A DNA stretch of 64,000 nt, from contig CM075206.1 in assembly GCA_037577475.1 (NCBI GenBank), positions 10,012,401 to 10,076,400 on the forward strand, in the 5' to 3' direction. Under the pieces are notes generated by a model. The model ran no database searches. It had not been told where the DNA came from and was given only the letters and a program-made list of their open reading frames with translations. A program made the translations under genes and the position numbers. The DNA comes from Chaunax sp. Z400. Its lineage: Eukaryota > Chordata > Actinopteri > Lophiiformes > Chaunacidae. How positions within the stretch are numbered: position 1 is the first letter of the stretch; each line of letters starts with the position of its first letter. This document shows, piece after piece, positions 39,201-54,600 of this stretch.

Positions 39201-40443
39201 CAGTGGTATTTCAGCATTGTTGGAAGGATTTTAAAATGGCAAATAAATACAACTGATGTAAAAAAAATAAATAAAATAAAAGCTTACTCAGAAAGCGAAG
39301 ATGAGCTAAAGGAAATTTGTGTCAACATGTCATAAAGTAGCTTATTGACATGCATTCAGGACAGAATAAAATAGAATTTATCAGAACTTAAAAGTTTCCG
39401 TCACTGACTCCGTGGAAAGCTTAAAAAAATAACATGCTCTCATTTCATTTGTGTAACACTAACAATAGAATGATGGGGCTTCAAGATGGTGGCCAGTTTT
39501 TGAATTTCTTAGAAACATTTCTTAGAAAATCTCTGTTCAATTGAATTCCCCCATTCTCCCCTCACCAAGCAAACAGTGGTCTCTCTAAAACCTACAATCA
39601 CCACTAACTCACACCAGATGTTCCTACTGTACTCAAGAGTGAAGACCCTCCACCAGAAGCATCACAATTACTCCTTATGCAAACACCAAGTCTTTCTGTT
39701 AAATTCACTGGCAACTATCTTTTCTTTTTACTGTGCTCATGCAGCTAGAGAACAGTCTTTATCCGCATGTGAGATACATAGAAACACCCAGAAATGCATT
39801 AAAATTAAATCAAAAAGACAGGATGCTTCTGCCTCAGGATGCTTCCATCTCTACATCACTCTCTCTTCCTCTCCCCGTCTCCCTGTCTTTCCACTAGCCT
39901 GCTGAAAACTCTCCACTGTGGAGGAGGTTATCAGAGACCTCTTTGTTCCCCTGGCATCTGTCATTAAGCAATCAGCGATGACGGCCTGAGTCTTCCTGTA
40001 GCCCTGGAAAGAGCTCAGAGTGGTGACTGCTACAGTCAGAGACAGGGGGAAGAAAGACGAGGTGAATCAGAAATGTAGGTAACCAAAACACAGAATGGAC
40101 CAAGCTATCTAAACTAACTCTTAGACTTGTTTTTTCCATGAAGGTCTATGCCATATAGACTGTCCCCTGAATACAAGCTGCCCCGCTTAACCCCCCTTTC
40201 TCTGTCTCGATCTCAGGTGATCTTCTAGGGTGGGGGTGGGTGGTCAAACCCACAGTGTGAGCGATAACAGCCATCATCACAGCATTCCATGTGACCCTAC
40301 AGGCTAATGCCATGTGAAAAAGGCTCATCCATGGTTCGCAGGTTCTCAATACCGCCACTCCACCGGCAGTGGTTGTCATCCCCCCCACAGTCTATGACCC
40401 CCAGCAACTTCCTCCTCCGTTCCCACCACAGGCACCCCTGTCT

Positions 40444-40456
40444 GGGGGGGGGGGGG
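40444..40456. repeat. G homopolymer tract
   Basis: Thirteen G in a row inside the large eya1 intron, followed by a G-rich purine stretch. Confidence 0.95.
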
Positions 40457-43400
40457 AAGGAGGAGGGTGCAGAAGGGAGGGAGGAGGCTGTGATTACCTG
40501 GGGGTCAAAGACAGGATGTGGGTAACAAAGGGAGAGTTCTTCAAACCCACTTCATTCCAATCCAAATCTGTGCTTGAACAACCACGGAATTCAAACAGTG
40601 GCAACAAGCAAAGCACAAATACAGAGGGGATCCATGCTGGTTTCACAAAAAACAAACAAAAAAAAAATCACACAAGCAGGAGAATGGATATTCTATTTAA
40701 TATGCTTTGCTCATGAACAGACTGAATTTGAACAAAGTGGTCTGTAAAGCACAGTTGTAGCAACAGAAACATTTGGAAAAGACATAAACAGTATAAATTA
40801 GTTATGTGTGATGGATGAGCTTCTCATTATTTCCTATTTTGGGATCGCAAATCCAAACCACATCTCTAGGAGAGAGATTAAATGCAATATCAAATCTCTG
40901 TTATTTCAACATTTTCTCTTTAAAGACAAATGCATCAACGGAGAAAGTTTATTCTTGCCAGGTGGAGCGTTGTTACTGTTCTATTCCTCCACAGACGATG
41001 TCAGGCAGGTGCTGCGTCTCCCACTTCAATTCAGAAAGATTAATCTATTCTTAAATAATTTCAGTCATCACCAGACAGTAATGTTATATTTTCCATGCAC
41101 CCTCAAAACCCCTATGAATCAGCTGTGTTAGGATAGTGGGCAAAGGGTGGGGGTAAGGTGGAGGTCTGTGCAGCAACGACTGACAGGGTGGCTTTGAAAC
41201 CTCCTCTTTCCCTCTGTAGTCTTTCCAAAACACATCAGTGGCCTCGCCTTGAGATGTGATGGAGTTATGTCGAGGAACTCGACAGAATTGCTGCATCAGT
41301 TGCCAGGCAATGATGAAATACCCACATCAGTGTGTACAGACCTAAAGAGGCCCATCTGACAAAATATACTAGAACATGGTGTTTTTTAGTTCACTGTTGT
41401 AATTGGATTTCAGACTTAAAAAAAAAAAAAAATTAGAAAATTTGTGTCCAAGGACACTACTACAGGATTATGTGCAGATGTGGATAGACCATAACTTCTA
41501 TCACTACATATATTGTAGTATTTAGCAACCGTTTTTGAAGTTCAAATGTGCCTTAAATTTTGAAAATAAGCAAAATGAAGAAACCATTCATAAGATACAA
41601 ATCCTTAGGGCCACTACAAAGCATGCGTGACATTTCCTTGAATTCTGTGCAGTGGGTCTTGAGGAGATGTAGACAGACCATACTCCAAATCAAACGCACG
41701 GACATTCAGACAAGGGTAACCCTATATGCCCCCTTTGGTGCAGGCATAAAAATAGAAACTCCTCTTGAATGGTTTCACCATTTTTTTCACTTGTGCATAT
41801 CTTTATACATTGTTCAGTTTTATATGTTATGCTGATGTTGAAATATGAATAAAAATCAGAGCCAAAAATTTGCAGTGTTAACTGGTAACCTATCAACTGA
41901 GTGAGTCAATTTCATGATTCAATAAAATGCACAGTTAGCATTATGCTCCTCCTTACTGGGAATAAAACCCCTAAAGTACACTATCAAGGAAAAAACATAC
42001 AGCTACTAATCATAATGAATGGAGAGGGCAGGATGTAACACTGTACAGTGGGAAATAAAACCAGCAGAATGGCTCACAGTAAAAGGAACTGGAAAGCCAT
42101 TTCAGCCACTGGGAAAAGGTAACCATGCGTTTCACAGGATCTCTTATTAACAGGCAGCCCCTTGGTGAGAGTGACTGAGGAGTTCTCAACCCTGTGACTG
42201 CAGGCTGGGAGCTATAAACGGCACTCAGCTCACAGTGTCACTGAGTAGCTCCACAGGTATGTGTGTGAATGAGAGTCATTGGGTAGTGTTCATATGGTAT
42301 GTGTGTGTGTTTGCATGTGTGCGACTTTGCAGCGCAACATGCATAGAGTGTGTGTGTGGACAAGTGTGTGAGAGAGCGTTGCACACAGCACGGAGGCATC
42401 AGAGGACTAATTTAAAATGTTTCCACCTTTAGAGACCCCCTCCCCCCCTCTCTCCCCATGAGTGGTTTGCCCCCATGCCCTTTATCCTCCAGACAGGGAG
42501 GGTTGTTTTCTCACCCAGGGAAGGGGGAGACGGCAGTCCACGTACCCCACTGAGAGGGGAACACAGGGGCTCGGCGGCGAGAGAGAGGCCCCCGGTTCCC
42601 ACATACTGCTCGGCGTTAGCGTTTGGGCTGCTGCAGTGCACCTACAGTAAACTCACACCCTGAGTCACAGCACAGCTGTCAGTCTTCCCTGTGAGCTCAT
42701 CCTCAGTGGGCTTCATTATACACATGAGTTCAGGCCATCAATTAACCCCACAAAACAGCATATTTGCTATGTTTAAAAAAACAAGATAAGCAAAAACATA
42801 TTTTTAAAACTATATAATTACAGAAAATAGCAACTATTCATTTAAAAAAAAAAAACTCTAATCCTGAAAATGCAATAAAAATAATGAAATTATTAAGATT
42901 ATCATAAATTAGGATGTTAGGGTTAATTGAGAAATTAGGTTACTCAAGTTTTTCTTTAGATATTACATTAATTATGCATTTGTCTAATTATCTCTAGCTT
43001 TTGAAATACAACTTCTTCGATAAGGAAAAATAATACGGTTGAGATCACATCCATATAAATCATATTGCCTTAAATTAAATCCTAATTCGTCCCCCAGTGA
43101 GAGTCTTTTTGATGGTAAATACAGATTGTGCTGTTCATACAATACTCCAACCGTCCTTTGAGGGCCGAGCAGCAAATGGTTTGTGCGAGAGAATCGATAG
43201 TGAGATTTGTGTTTTTTGGGTTGGGAGCAGGTTGGGGAGAAGTCTTCGGAGGAGGTGCATTATTTCTGGGACGCACCTTCAATACTATCCAACGGCGAAT
43301 GAAAAAAAAGAGAGCACTGATCCAGAAAAAGGTTAGAGGAGAAAGAGGGAGAGAGACGGGTGAAACTGATCCCTGTTGACCCCTTCGGCATGCCCTCTTT

Positions 43401-43464
43401 CTTTTTATGACTTTCCTCTGAATCGTCACTCACCAGCTCTATCAACGCGATCCAGCCCCCATTC

Positions 43465-43493
43465 TCACACACACACACACACACACACACACA
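43465..43493. repeat. CA microsatellite
   Basis: About fourteen CA units in the large eya1 intron. Confidence 0.95.
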
Positions 43494-45137
43494 TTTGAAC
43501 ACATTATAATCAAGCGTAGAGCGTTCGTACTGGCTTCTGCAGAGAGATCACAATATTATTCATAATTGTAATATTTAGAGGCCTGCAAACAACCCTTGTG
43601 TTTTTTTCAACAAAGAAATATACAAATTTGCCTTAAATCCATTTTCATACAGGGAAAATAATTCAGACTGCACATAGAGTGAAGCTGTGAGGACGCTGAG
43701 TCCATATTTAATGTTCATGTGCAGAGGCTGGCAGTACAACAGTGTTAAGACTTAGATAGACCTCTCTCACACACACACAGTCAAACCACTAACTCTGCAC
43801 CTGTGTTTCTGCATAGCCTCTGGGGTCTCCCTTTATGGCTTAGACTAAATTAGATGGACCATATGCATTTCTGCACATGCTTAAATACATAACTGCTGCT
43901 GGCCGTGGTATTTATAGTTGGACTCTATTTAGCTCTATCTTAGATGTTGGACTGTAAATTAGCAGAGAGGAAACACAACTGGTTAGGCCTTGCTGAGAAC
44001 TGGCACTTCACGCTAAGACTGGCCCAGCTCGGTTAAAGAGGAGAGATCAATACATCGTCAAGAAAATGTCACTCCTGCTCTGGGATGATCGTTAATGACA
44101 ACCACTGCACTGAAGCAGAGAGGTCAGAGGAATCTGCCTGACATCCAGAAAAGCATTCTTGCTGCAGATCACGGACTATTTCATTGAGATTACAGCTCTA
44201 GTTTTAGTTAGAAACACAGTCTAAGGCTTTAGAGTGTCAAAACAAAATCCAATAATTTTGTTACTGAGATAGCGCAGATGAAATATGTGCGTTCCATTTT
44301 TAAATAATTTTATAAGCAGTCTGAGCTGCCAATTCATCTGTGAACAGTTTCATCACACATGAAAAGAAATCAAAACACAGGACAGATGTTGAACGAAAAC
44401 CACATTTAAGTGTTGTCACAAACTGACATTTTTTCAAATGATTGGGGCACATCTATTAAATAAAGTGCAGCTACAATGGATTCTACATGGCTGTGGCATA
44501 AGGAAATATTTAACCAGCCAATTGCAGCCAATTAACTTTGATCACGATGACTGCGTTTGGAATCTCAGTCACTTGCTTGTCTGGGAGAGTATGAACATTT
44601 TCTTCCCCCCTCTCTCTCTCTCGCTCTCTTTCTCTCCTGTTTTTCCTACTTCTTGGGTTTGGTTCGTGTTGAAGCTGAACATGGTGGTGAGTAATGAGAC
44701 TTGGCAGACTAGCCGCAGATCTCTTCACACTTAAGTATCAAACAAAACATTTCCTCTACTGTGAGGTCAGCATCGAGCAGGACACTGAGGAAAGCGCTGG
44801 GTCAGTGGGATCAGACTCACTGCGAGAAAGAGACTGAGAGGAGGAGGCAAGGACAAATATCACAAAGATTTTTTTTAAAAAGAAAGAAAAAGAAATCAAT
44901 AAAATCTTTGTTAAAGAATTGGATAAAGCTACAGTTGGGGGAAATAACGTTGAGGTAAATTGCTTTGTTTATTGATAAAAGTGATGAGCACTGGGTATAA
45001 CATCTGGAAAGTAGTGGGTGTACCTCATCTCTGTTAATGTGGGTATATGTATGAAAAAACGTGGCACACACTTTACCTACATTCTGAGCCTATGGTCTTT
45101 CACCTCTCCCCAGTGTGAAGCAGACACTCAGACACCC

Positions 45138-45139
45138 CA

Positions 45140-45179
<40 letters not shown>
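45138..45179. repeat. CA microsatellite
   Basis: About twenty CA units, 530 bp downstream (in transcript order) of the 45710-45799 exon. Confidence 0.95.
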
Positions 45180-45181
<2 letters not shown>

Positions 45182-45709
45182 CCACATACACACACCTCTC
45201 TACCCTTGATCCCTCTATTCCTGTGCCCCAAGGGCAGATTTTACTCTGGCTGTACATGAATCAGGCGTGCAAAGAGACGTGGGAGGGGAAGCAGTCGGGG
45301 ATTTCATGCTGTGACGGAGGGGTCTGTGGTGTAGGTGGACAGCGACACCAAGCACACAGCATGACACTCAGAAAGACAGAGCTGCCACAGAAACACTAGA
45401 GCCTGACAAATTGAGCTAGCGACTATGGGAGTGGAAAGGAGGTGAGGGGTGGGCGCTGGACTGGTGACCCAGGGATGACGGAGACTGACAGCACATGTAA
45501 AATTCATGGTATACCCTGGGCTCCCAGGCAATACTTCACCACTACGAGACTGGAACAGTTGTTGCTGCTTTTACTGAAATCTTAATGGACTGTCCATACG
45601 CTCTTGTTATAATATATAAACTTCTCTGAGTATTAAAATCTTCACAAGGTGAAAAAAAGTGTTTGTGCAGATAAAGAAATCAAAAAGAGAGAAACACAAA
45701 TGGACACAC

Positions 45710-45799
45710 CTCTAAGTCGTTGAAGAATAAGTGTGTGTCGGCCAAGTTGAAGATCATTTCTTCCATCCTCAGGCCTAATGAGACAGATGTCGGCGGATC
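45710..45799 (-). CDS. eya1: eya1 coding exon (residues 352-381), Eya domain
   Basis: This 90-nt exon (30 codons) lies between a TTTTTCAG acceptor and a GTGTGTCC donor. It encodes [20 protein letters not shown] followed by [19 protein letters not shown] is the EYA1 form; EYA4 has DPPMAVTLG. The segment is the start of the helical insertion of the Eya domain and is close to invariant among vertebrate EYA1 proteins. It is isolated by a 9.5-kb intron downstream and a 3.3-kb intron upstream. Confidence 0.97.
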
Positions 45800-47385
45800 C
45801 TGAAAAATACACAAAAAACAATTACATCAAATACTTTTTTTTCTTAACATTTTCAGCAATTTTGCAGGAGTAAAAACAATAAATAACTTGGTTCCCTTTA
45901 AGTCACTAAATTAACAAAGAATCCTTTTAAATTCCTCAGCAGGCTTTTCCTATAAAAGAAGACATTAGGTGGACTTGAAAGTTTCAGCCTCTGTTTATGA
46001 CCCCTCCAGAATAGTCATCAGAAATGCCACAGACTTGAATGAATGCAGTAAAAGCATGTCTCTTCTCAGGAGGGCTGGTCGATTTAGAAGAGTTGGGGTC
46101 ACAGTCTCATCGTAAATAGCCCATTCTCCACATACTTGTGCTGATGCATCATCTGATTGCTCTCTAAGTAATATATGAACACAATCCCCACTGAGGCAAC
46201 CACTCTGAGGTTTTTATTAATAGTAAAAATCATTCAAAAAATAAATACCATTGCTTCCATGCATCGGCACAACTGCAATTTTTCCTGAAACCATGAACTC
46301 TATCAGTAATGTGACACGTGTTGTAATGGTGATAGGGTTGCGCTGTCTGTAAGATAATACCTGAAGAGGAGTGAACTACTCTGTAAATAGTTAATGAGCC
46401 TGAGACAATGTGTGCAATTTTCCCTTTATGAAGATAACAAATAAAACAGTCTTCAGTGCATTTTCTTTTCAACACTTCAAAAGATATAAACCTTGTGTTA
46501 ATATTTTTCACTGGGTCACAAAATTGCTCAAACACATTTATTTTAGAGATTCAGTTCAGACATAAAACATTAAAAACACATTGAAATTAATTAACTAACA
46601 GGATAGATGTGCTTTAATTTTTTGTTGCTGCACAAATTGGATTCCTTGTCATGTTAAAACTCTGATCAGCTGATTGTCTTCTGCAAGCAAAGGATGAAGA
46701 GAGACAATAGCGGGCTGTGGTCTTTCTGCAGCTGGGTGATACAGGACCAGAAGCAGGGATTACAGAGTTAAACCACCTGAAGACACACCTGAGCTTTCTA
46801 CTGATTAGCTGTCACACCCCACAATGCTTATGTTTTCACTAAAATGACAGAGGACAAACCACACAAGTAGATTCAATCCCCACTTCTAGAGGCTTCTCGT
46901 TCCTCTTAACCTCCCAGTTCGAATCAATCTTTCAGTCAGAATTAATCAAAAATAATTAGTCTCTCACAGCAGCAGGCTACCAGCTCCCCAACCTCTGGTA
47001 CTGCTGGGTGATTTAGCATTATGGGCTGGTTGGTGGGAAAAGGCAGTCTTCTCTGGCGCAACTGAATCCTCTCCAATTAAATCTAAACAATCAGTCAGTG
47101 AGGGAGTTAAGAATACAAGCAGGCCAGAAGGCCAAAGTGTTGCTGCTGTCATTGCTTCAGCACCACCTGTCCCGAGATGTCAGTGCCATCCACAGGGGCG
47201 CCAAGCACCCCCCTCTTCCTCTGAGCCCCTTACCAATAACAACCCCCCATCCCCACCCACTTTAAGCTCTAGCTCTGACCAGCCCAATAGCAGCACAGCT
47301 GGCCTCAGCCATCAGCTTTATGGGGGCGAGCTGCCTTGATGCCAATTAAAAGAGCTGATAAGAGCAGCAGTGTGTTTATGTGTAT

Positions 47386-47428
47386 GAGAGGGAGAAAGAG
47401 AGAGAGGGTGAGGGAGAGAGAGAGAGAG
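47386..47428. repeat. GA-rich tract
   Basis: A run of GAGAGA units with interruptions in an eya1 intron. Confidence 0.9.
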
Positions 47429-47991
47429 TGCGTGGGAGGTCAGAGTGAGTGAGAGAAAGTGTGGATGTGCATTCACTCAGATACACATCTATTTATAGTA
47501 AGCTTGGAGCAGCTAGGAGGGGAAACTGTTTTGTAACTTTTTCTGTTTATGCCTCTAAAATAAGGATGACATGAATGTCAGACAGGGGGGGAGAGAGGGG
47601 GGAGAGACATGGTGGTTGTTGTGGTGGGTGAGTAGTTGTGGGGGATGTTTGTCTGCTGCACTTTCTTTTCTGAGGTAGATTCCAGATCTGTGTCTCCGAT
47701 ATGCACTGAGGCAGGGTGCTCTGTGGTTGCTGTGAGTAGGCGCGCCTCCATATTATAATCTTGCTTTAATGCGATAGTGTCAGCAGGTTGGAGCACAAGA
47801 GGAAGACAACCTTTGACAAAAAAAAGGACTGAGATGGGCAGAGGAGGAGAAAAAGAGGGAACAACAGAGAAAACAGGCAGTGAGAGGGACTCATGCGGCT
47901 GTCATATCCCATATGAGCCCTGATGGAACGGGCCTTTATGGAGTCAGGAGTGTTTCCTGTTTCGGAGCAGCACACTGGAGACCCTGTGTAT

Positions 47992-48016
47992 GCATGTGTG
48001 TGTGTGTGTGTGTGTG
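47992..48016. repeat. TG microsatellite
   Basis: About ten TG units after a short GCATG interruption. Confidence 0.9.
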
Positions 48017-49106
48017 CTCCCTAAGTCTCGGCTCCCTCTTTACTCAGCATGCAGGGCTGAAAATAAAGTAAATAAACAGTGGAGGGTCGTGGGGCAGGCC
48101 TCTTTCACCCCAAAAACAAAACAGTGCCCCCATCAAACACCCACTCATATCAGAACAAAGGCTCAAAGCATGGGCCGCAGACACTAAGCTCTCTGACACA
48201 TGAGGAGCAATATGTCATTTCTCAAAGCCAGACGCGTCCATAGCCAAAACAACTGATGATCTCAGACAAAATACAATAAAGAATTATTTATCTTTCTAAA
48301 AAAAATTATGAATTTGATTCTATTTTTATTTACGTCCGTTACATCCAAATGGGGAAGTAAGAGCGGATGATGCATGTTTGAAACTATATAGAAACTATGA
48401 CCACAACAAAACCATGAGAATATGATTCTTCCTTAATTATTCCCAAGTCGTTTGTTTTGAAAGTTTAAATTTAGACGAGTAATTTACATGGACCAACAAA
48501 TAATAAAGCCTGGAAAAGTAAACTCTTCATCTCATAAGCATACACAGAGGCATGGGCTGGAAAATGGGCTTCCTATTTAATATGTTTGTTGATATTCATA
48601 TATAGAGATGTAATATATTTTAATTTGAATCTTGCTTAAAGCAGGTTTTAGTGAACCTCTGTGTTGCAGTTTGAGTTTTAACTGAATTACATTCGGTGGG
48701 CTCAGTCGCCTGCCCACGTCTCCTGGGAGATCCCTGCCTGAGAAGGATGGATTGAGAAGCACTTAATTAAACTAACAATGTGGCATTTCTGAAGGAGAAA
48801 GGAACACTTAAGATGTGTCAATAGACATCTAGAGTGCAACTGTTGTGAGCCCCTACAGCCGAGCCCCGACCAGCCATGCATAGCTCCAACAGCTGCAAAG
48901 AGCAGTCAAATACTTGCCAAGCCTCATTGGACCTATTAAAAAAAAGAAACAATTATCTGTACATCGAGTTCTGCTCTATCTTCTCACAATGGACTCAAGA
49001 CACAGTGAAATCTATCCTCGGCTCAATCCCCCACTTCCCCTTGCCTCTGATCCTTTTTTTTTCTCCTTTTAATATTTGTGTGTTTTGCAGATAAAGTGCA
49101 CCGCTA

Positions 49107-50803
<1,697 letters not shown>

Positions 50804-50993
50804 CTGCAGGGTTCTCTGTGAGAGCCTGGCTGGTGATGCCAGTGGTGGGTGGCTCCTGGAGGGTGTAGGTGGTGGTGGTCGAGGGTGTGCTGGGGCTGGT
50901 GTTGTTACTTGTCATGTAGGGTGAAGTGTAGGGTGAGCTGTTGTAATACTGAGCATACTGCCCCTGGCCAAAGGCTGGATAACTTGGGTAGTC
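50804..50993 (-). CDS. eya1: eya1 coding exon (residues 213-275)
   Basis: This 190-nt exon follows a TCAACAG acceptor and ends at a GTGAG donor. It encodes [20 protein letters not shown], then [18 protein letters not shown], a [20 protein letters not shown] segment and TENPA. It is the last part of the Tyr/Ser/Thr-rich transactivation region. The [15 protein letters not shown] string distinguishes EYA1 from the EYA4 version I recall (FGQNQYAQYYN). The Thr/Pro-rich second half is the least conserved part of the protein and carries a run of four threonines absent from the human sequence as I recall it. Confidence 0.96.
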
Positions 50994-51568
50994 CTGTTGA
51001 GAAAGACAGATGGGAGTAGGGAAATGGTAAAAATGCAGCTTACAATTGGATAAAGATAAGGCAAATGGAGAAAACCTGAGAGTTAAAGAAAGACATTTGC
51101 AGTGTGGTACATGACGGTGAGATTTAGATCAAAAAGATGGAGGCAAAGAGAGACAGAAGGTAGCAGAGTTGAAGAAAAGTAGGAGGTTTGGCAGAGTAAT
51201 GTGAGATATGCCCTGCACCAGTGTTGCTACTTTACAGTGCAGATTCCAAAACATAAATGCAAACACATGTCAGCTCTGTCCTACATCTGGACAGCGATCT
51301 GTCTTGCTTTTCCCCCTGGCCTTTCCTCTATGGCATAAGACATTTGTGTTGGAGGAAGTATAGTAGATAATCCTGCATACAAGGCTTTTGATATGCTGAG
51401 TGTTTTATGTCTGAATGTGTCATGGATGAAATGTAACACATTGAGTATACATGTTTCATAAAGATTTTCATGTCAGGATGAAGTCTGCAATTGAAAATTA
51501 TATATAGGCTGATATAGACCGATGCCAGATCACAAATACAGAATGAGCAGAGGGACGTGCACAGCTAC
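50994..51568 (-). other. eya1 intron
   Basis: A 575-nt phase-0 intron between the residue 212 and 213 codons. It is AT-rich without recognisable repeats or exons. Confidence 0.88.
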
Positions 51569-51651
51569 CTGTTGTGTGCTGTTGAAGCCAGTGGAGTTTG
51601 TCAGGGAGTTGTTTCCTGCATACAATCCTGACGTTGTTGTGAAAGTACCAC
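51569..51651 (-). CDS. eya1: eya1 coding exon (residues 185-212)
   Basis: This 83-nt exon follows an acceptor ending CATAAAG and precedes a GTAGCT donor. It encodes [20 protein letters not shown] followed by TGFNSTQQ, corresponding to the human EYA1 segment [22 protein letters not shown] with the same length. It is Ser/Thr/Asn-rich and presumably disordered. The upstream intron is large (4.6 kb), and this exon has no long open frame of its own. Placement rests on homology and on exact phase at both ends. Confidence 0.93.
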
Positions 51652-54600
51652 CTTTATGAAAAAAAGAACAGACCTGAGTAATATATACAGCATATGCTAT
51701 CTAAAAACATTATTAAATCTGCAGTACTGCAAGCAGCGCAGTGACAGAAGTTGCATGGCTCATTGTAAGGGCAAAAAAAGATTAGTGTTCAGTGAAACAT
51801 CTATTTGAGGTGGTGAACAGAGGGAGGCCTGAGGGAGCACTCCCAACAGTGGCCTTATCTTTCTCCTCTTCCTTCCTTATCAGTGATTGGATCAGGCCTG
51901 ATGAATGACAGGGGGGGGGGGGGGGGGGGCATAGGAGGGGTGAAGGGTGGACAGAACCTGCTTCCAAAGCCGTCCAAGCCTGCACAATGAGAGGAAGACA
52001 AGAGACTGCTGTGTGTGAGCTACTGAAGGATGGTGTGGGGTGCGGGAGGGGGTTTGGAAACGGTGGATGCACTGGGGTGGAGCATGAGGGTGTTGAGGGC
52101 GGGGGGCTGTGCATGGGCAGTGTAGTGAGACAAAGATGTATACTGAAGGGTTGAGGTCGCAGTTAGTAGCATTAGAGGGGGTTTTGCTGCTGACATCCAG
52201 CCCCAATGAATATGTATGTCCCTCTTTTCACTTGCTCAAAGGATGGTCCTCCTGGGTAATTAAATCATTCAAAGGGGTTGATACCATCTGATGGCTTAAT
52301 AATATACATGACATGAGTTATAGAGAAGAGGAGCAGCGGTGGACCCCAGGGGCACCATTTTTCTCTTCAGCGGCCATCCACCTGTAATGTCATGTCAGGC
52401 AAGAGAACAGCAGAAAAAGCGGCTTAAAGAGGATCACCGCCTGGTAGAGAGGCAGCAGGGTGACAAGGAGAGCATGAGAGATTTATCTATATTAAAGATA
52501 AAATGATCACACTTACAATAGCTCATTCCTCAGTTCAAAATTATAATAATCTTAAGGAAAATTATACCTTTTCTGCATTTAATTTGACTCAAGTTGTACA
52601 GTGTGCACTTTCATTTGAACATACAAGTTTGCAAATCAGTAAATAAGAAAAGTTTTCTTATTGCACAACAGATTAGGATTATTAGATTACATGCAACAAA
52701 ATAAAACTGATTTATTCCTGACAGGAAAATGAACCAGGTTGCCTTTTGAGTGAACATGATCTTGCCTGCAGCCACAGCCATGTTTATAAAGAGCGGTTAA
52801 TCACAAAGTGCTCAATGTAAAGGGATTGCTAAGAAAATGTAGTTGTGAGTAGGGAGAGTTTGATTTTGTATGTTAGATTATAGGCACTCTAAATGCATGC
52901 GACAAAATATTGTATCCACTCAGATTTTCAGAAAAATATGATCACAATTATTATATGATTATTTGTGCAGCTTGGAGTATGCAAATCATTTTGTAGGCTA
53001 TAAAATAAATATATCAGATATAAAAAATAACAGTAAAGTGTTGACCAGGTATTAATTTTCTCTACCTACAAAAAGGAGCTTGTTTCTAAAACATTTCTTT
53101 ACAAATAATCTATTAAAATAGTCTAAAATTGTCATGGCTGAACTGTGGGCTTTATTACTTTCTTTTTTTCTTTAAAAGGACAAATTGCTTCTCCATGCAG
53201 TCACATTAATTAGCCCTACCAATTCATTCTTAAAAAAACCCTCCTTCACCTGTCACCACATCCTCCCATAGCCAAAAAATAACCCGCAGCGTCAGTGAAA
53301 ACGAAGGGGAGATAAATTTACTGTTCCTAAATGGGGGCGTAATTACACCTTTGTTCCCAGAGACAAACAGAGGGAGTTCCTTTCATCCTCTGGTCATTGC
53401 CCCATCAGGAGGGCCCTCCCACACCGTGACAAACGTGAAGCAGCTCTCAGAACTGGGGGAAGGATCAGTGAAGTGTGTAAGGGTTGGGGGGGGGGTATAC
53501 CGTATGGAAGACAGCATGGAAAACAGAAGACATAGTGCAGTATTTAGCCTTTTCAGTTAGCTAACTACGAAGCACTGTGGCTACAAAAGAGAATGAAATA
53601 ACTCCCAATTTCTCAAGATCACTAGAAGCCACTAATTATTTGTGTAGTTTCTCACTCTCACCCTCCAGCAATATGACACACAGCAGATTTTCATGTTGTT
53701 CTTTGGGTTATTTTCATCAGAAACGTCTCTGTCTTTGTGGTTTTCCTTGATATTTCAAGGCCTGCGGGGGAATTTAATAACTTTTGTGTTCTCTGTAGAA
53801 AGTTCACCGTCAAGTGAAAGTCCGACAGAACAATAAGACAGAGACGAGGAGGAATAAGGCTGTGAAGGACAACAAATTAGCCTAATGTCTAAAGTCATAA
53901 AAGCTCTCACTGGCAGGGTTTGAAGGTTGCTCTGTGGAGAACAAGGAGCCACATAAAAGCTGTGGGGACCCCTGCTAGTGCAGTGAGAATGAGCCCATGC
54001 TGTTGGGACTGGTGGTGCTGGTTATAGCGGGGGGAGAATGAGGGGGTCTTGTGGTTCCCCAGGGGGCATGTTTTCTCTCCCTCCCCCTGCCCTGCTCCAG
54101 TTAGTTCACTCACTCAAGACCAGACATCATCCCTCCCTCCTCTCCTCCTTCCCTCCTGCCTTCTGGCTCCACAATTGGAAGTCCATTTGCTTTGCTTGAT
54201 CAGTCCCCTTGCCATGGGCTATGTCTATCATCAGTGCACAATATTTGTAGCAGAAGTTAGTATGCCCCACTTGGGAATAGGCTATCAAGTCCAGATGGGT
54301 TCTCCTTTTAAAAAGGCAACCTAGGCTTCAGCTTCTTCAACTCACACTGCCACTGGGACAGAATGCTGGAATCCAATTATTCACTTAATTAGCATCTGCT
54401 CAGTCCCACCATCAGCACAATATCTCCGTCTCTTCACACACCTCTGATGTTTTAGGTTGTTTTTTTTCTTCTGATAATCCATGAGAGACACTACCTAAAC
54501 TGCCACAAGGGACAGCAAAACTGTGATGCACAAAAAACGCATGTCCCCCCTGCACAACTTTCACAACTTCAGGATGCACATAAAGCTACACGGCATCAAA

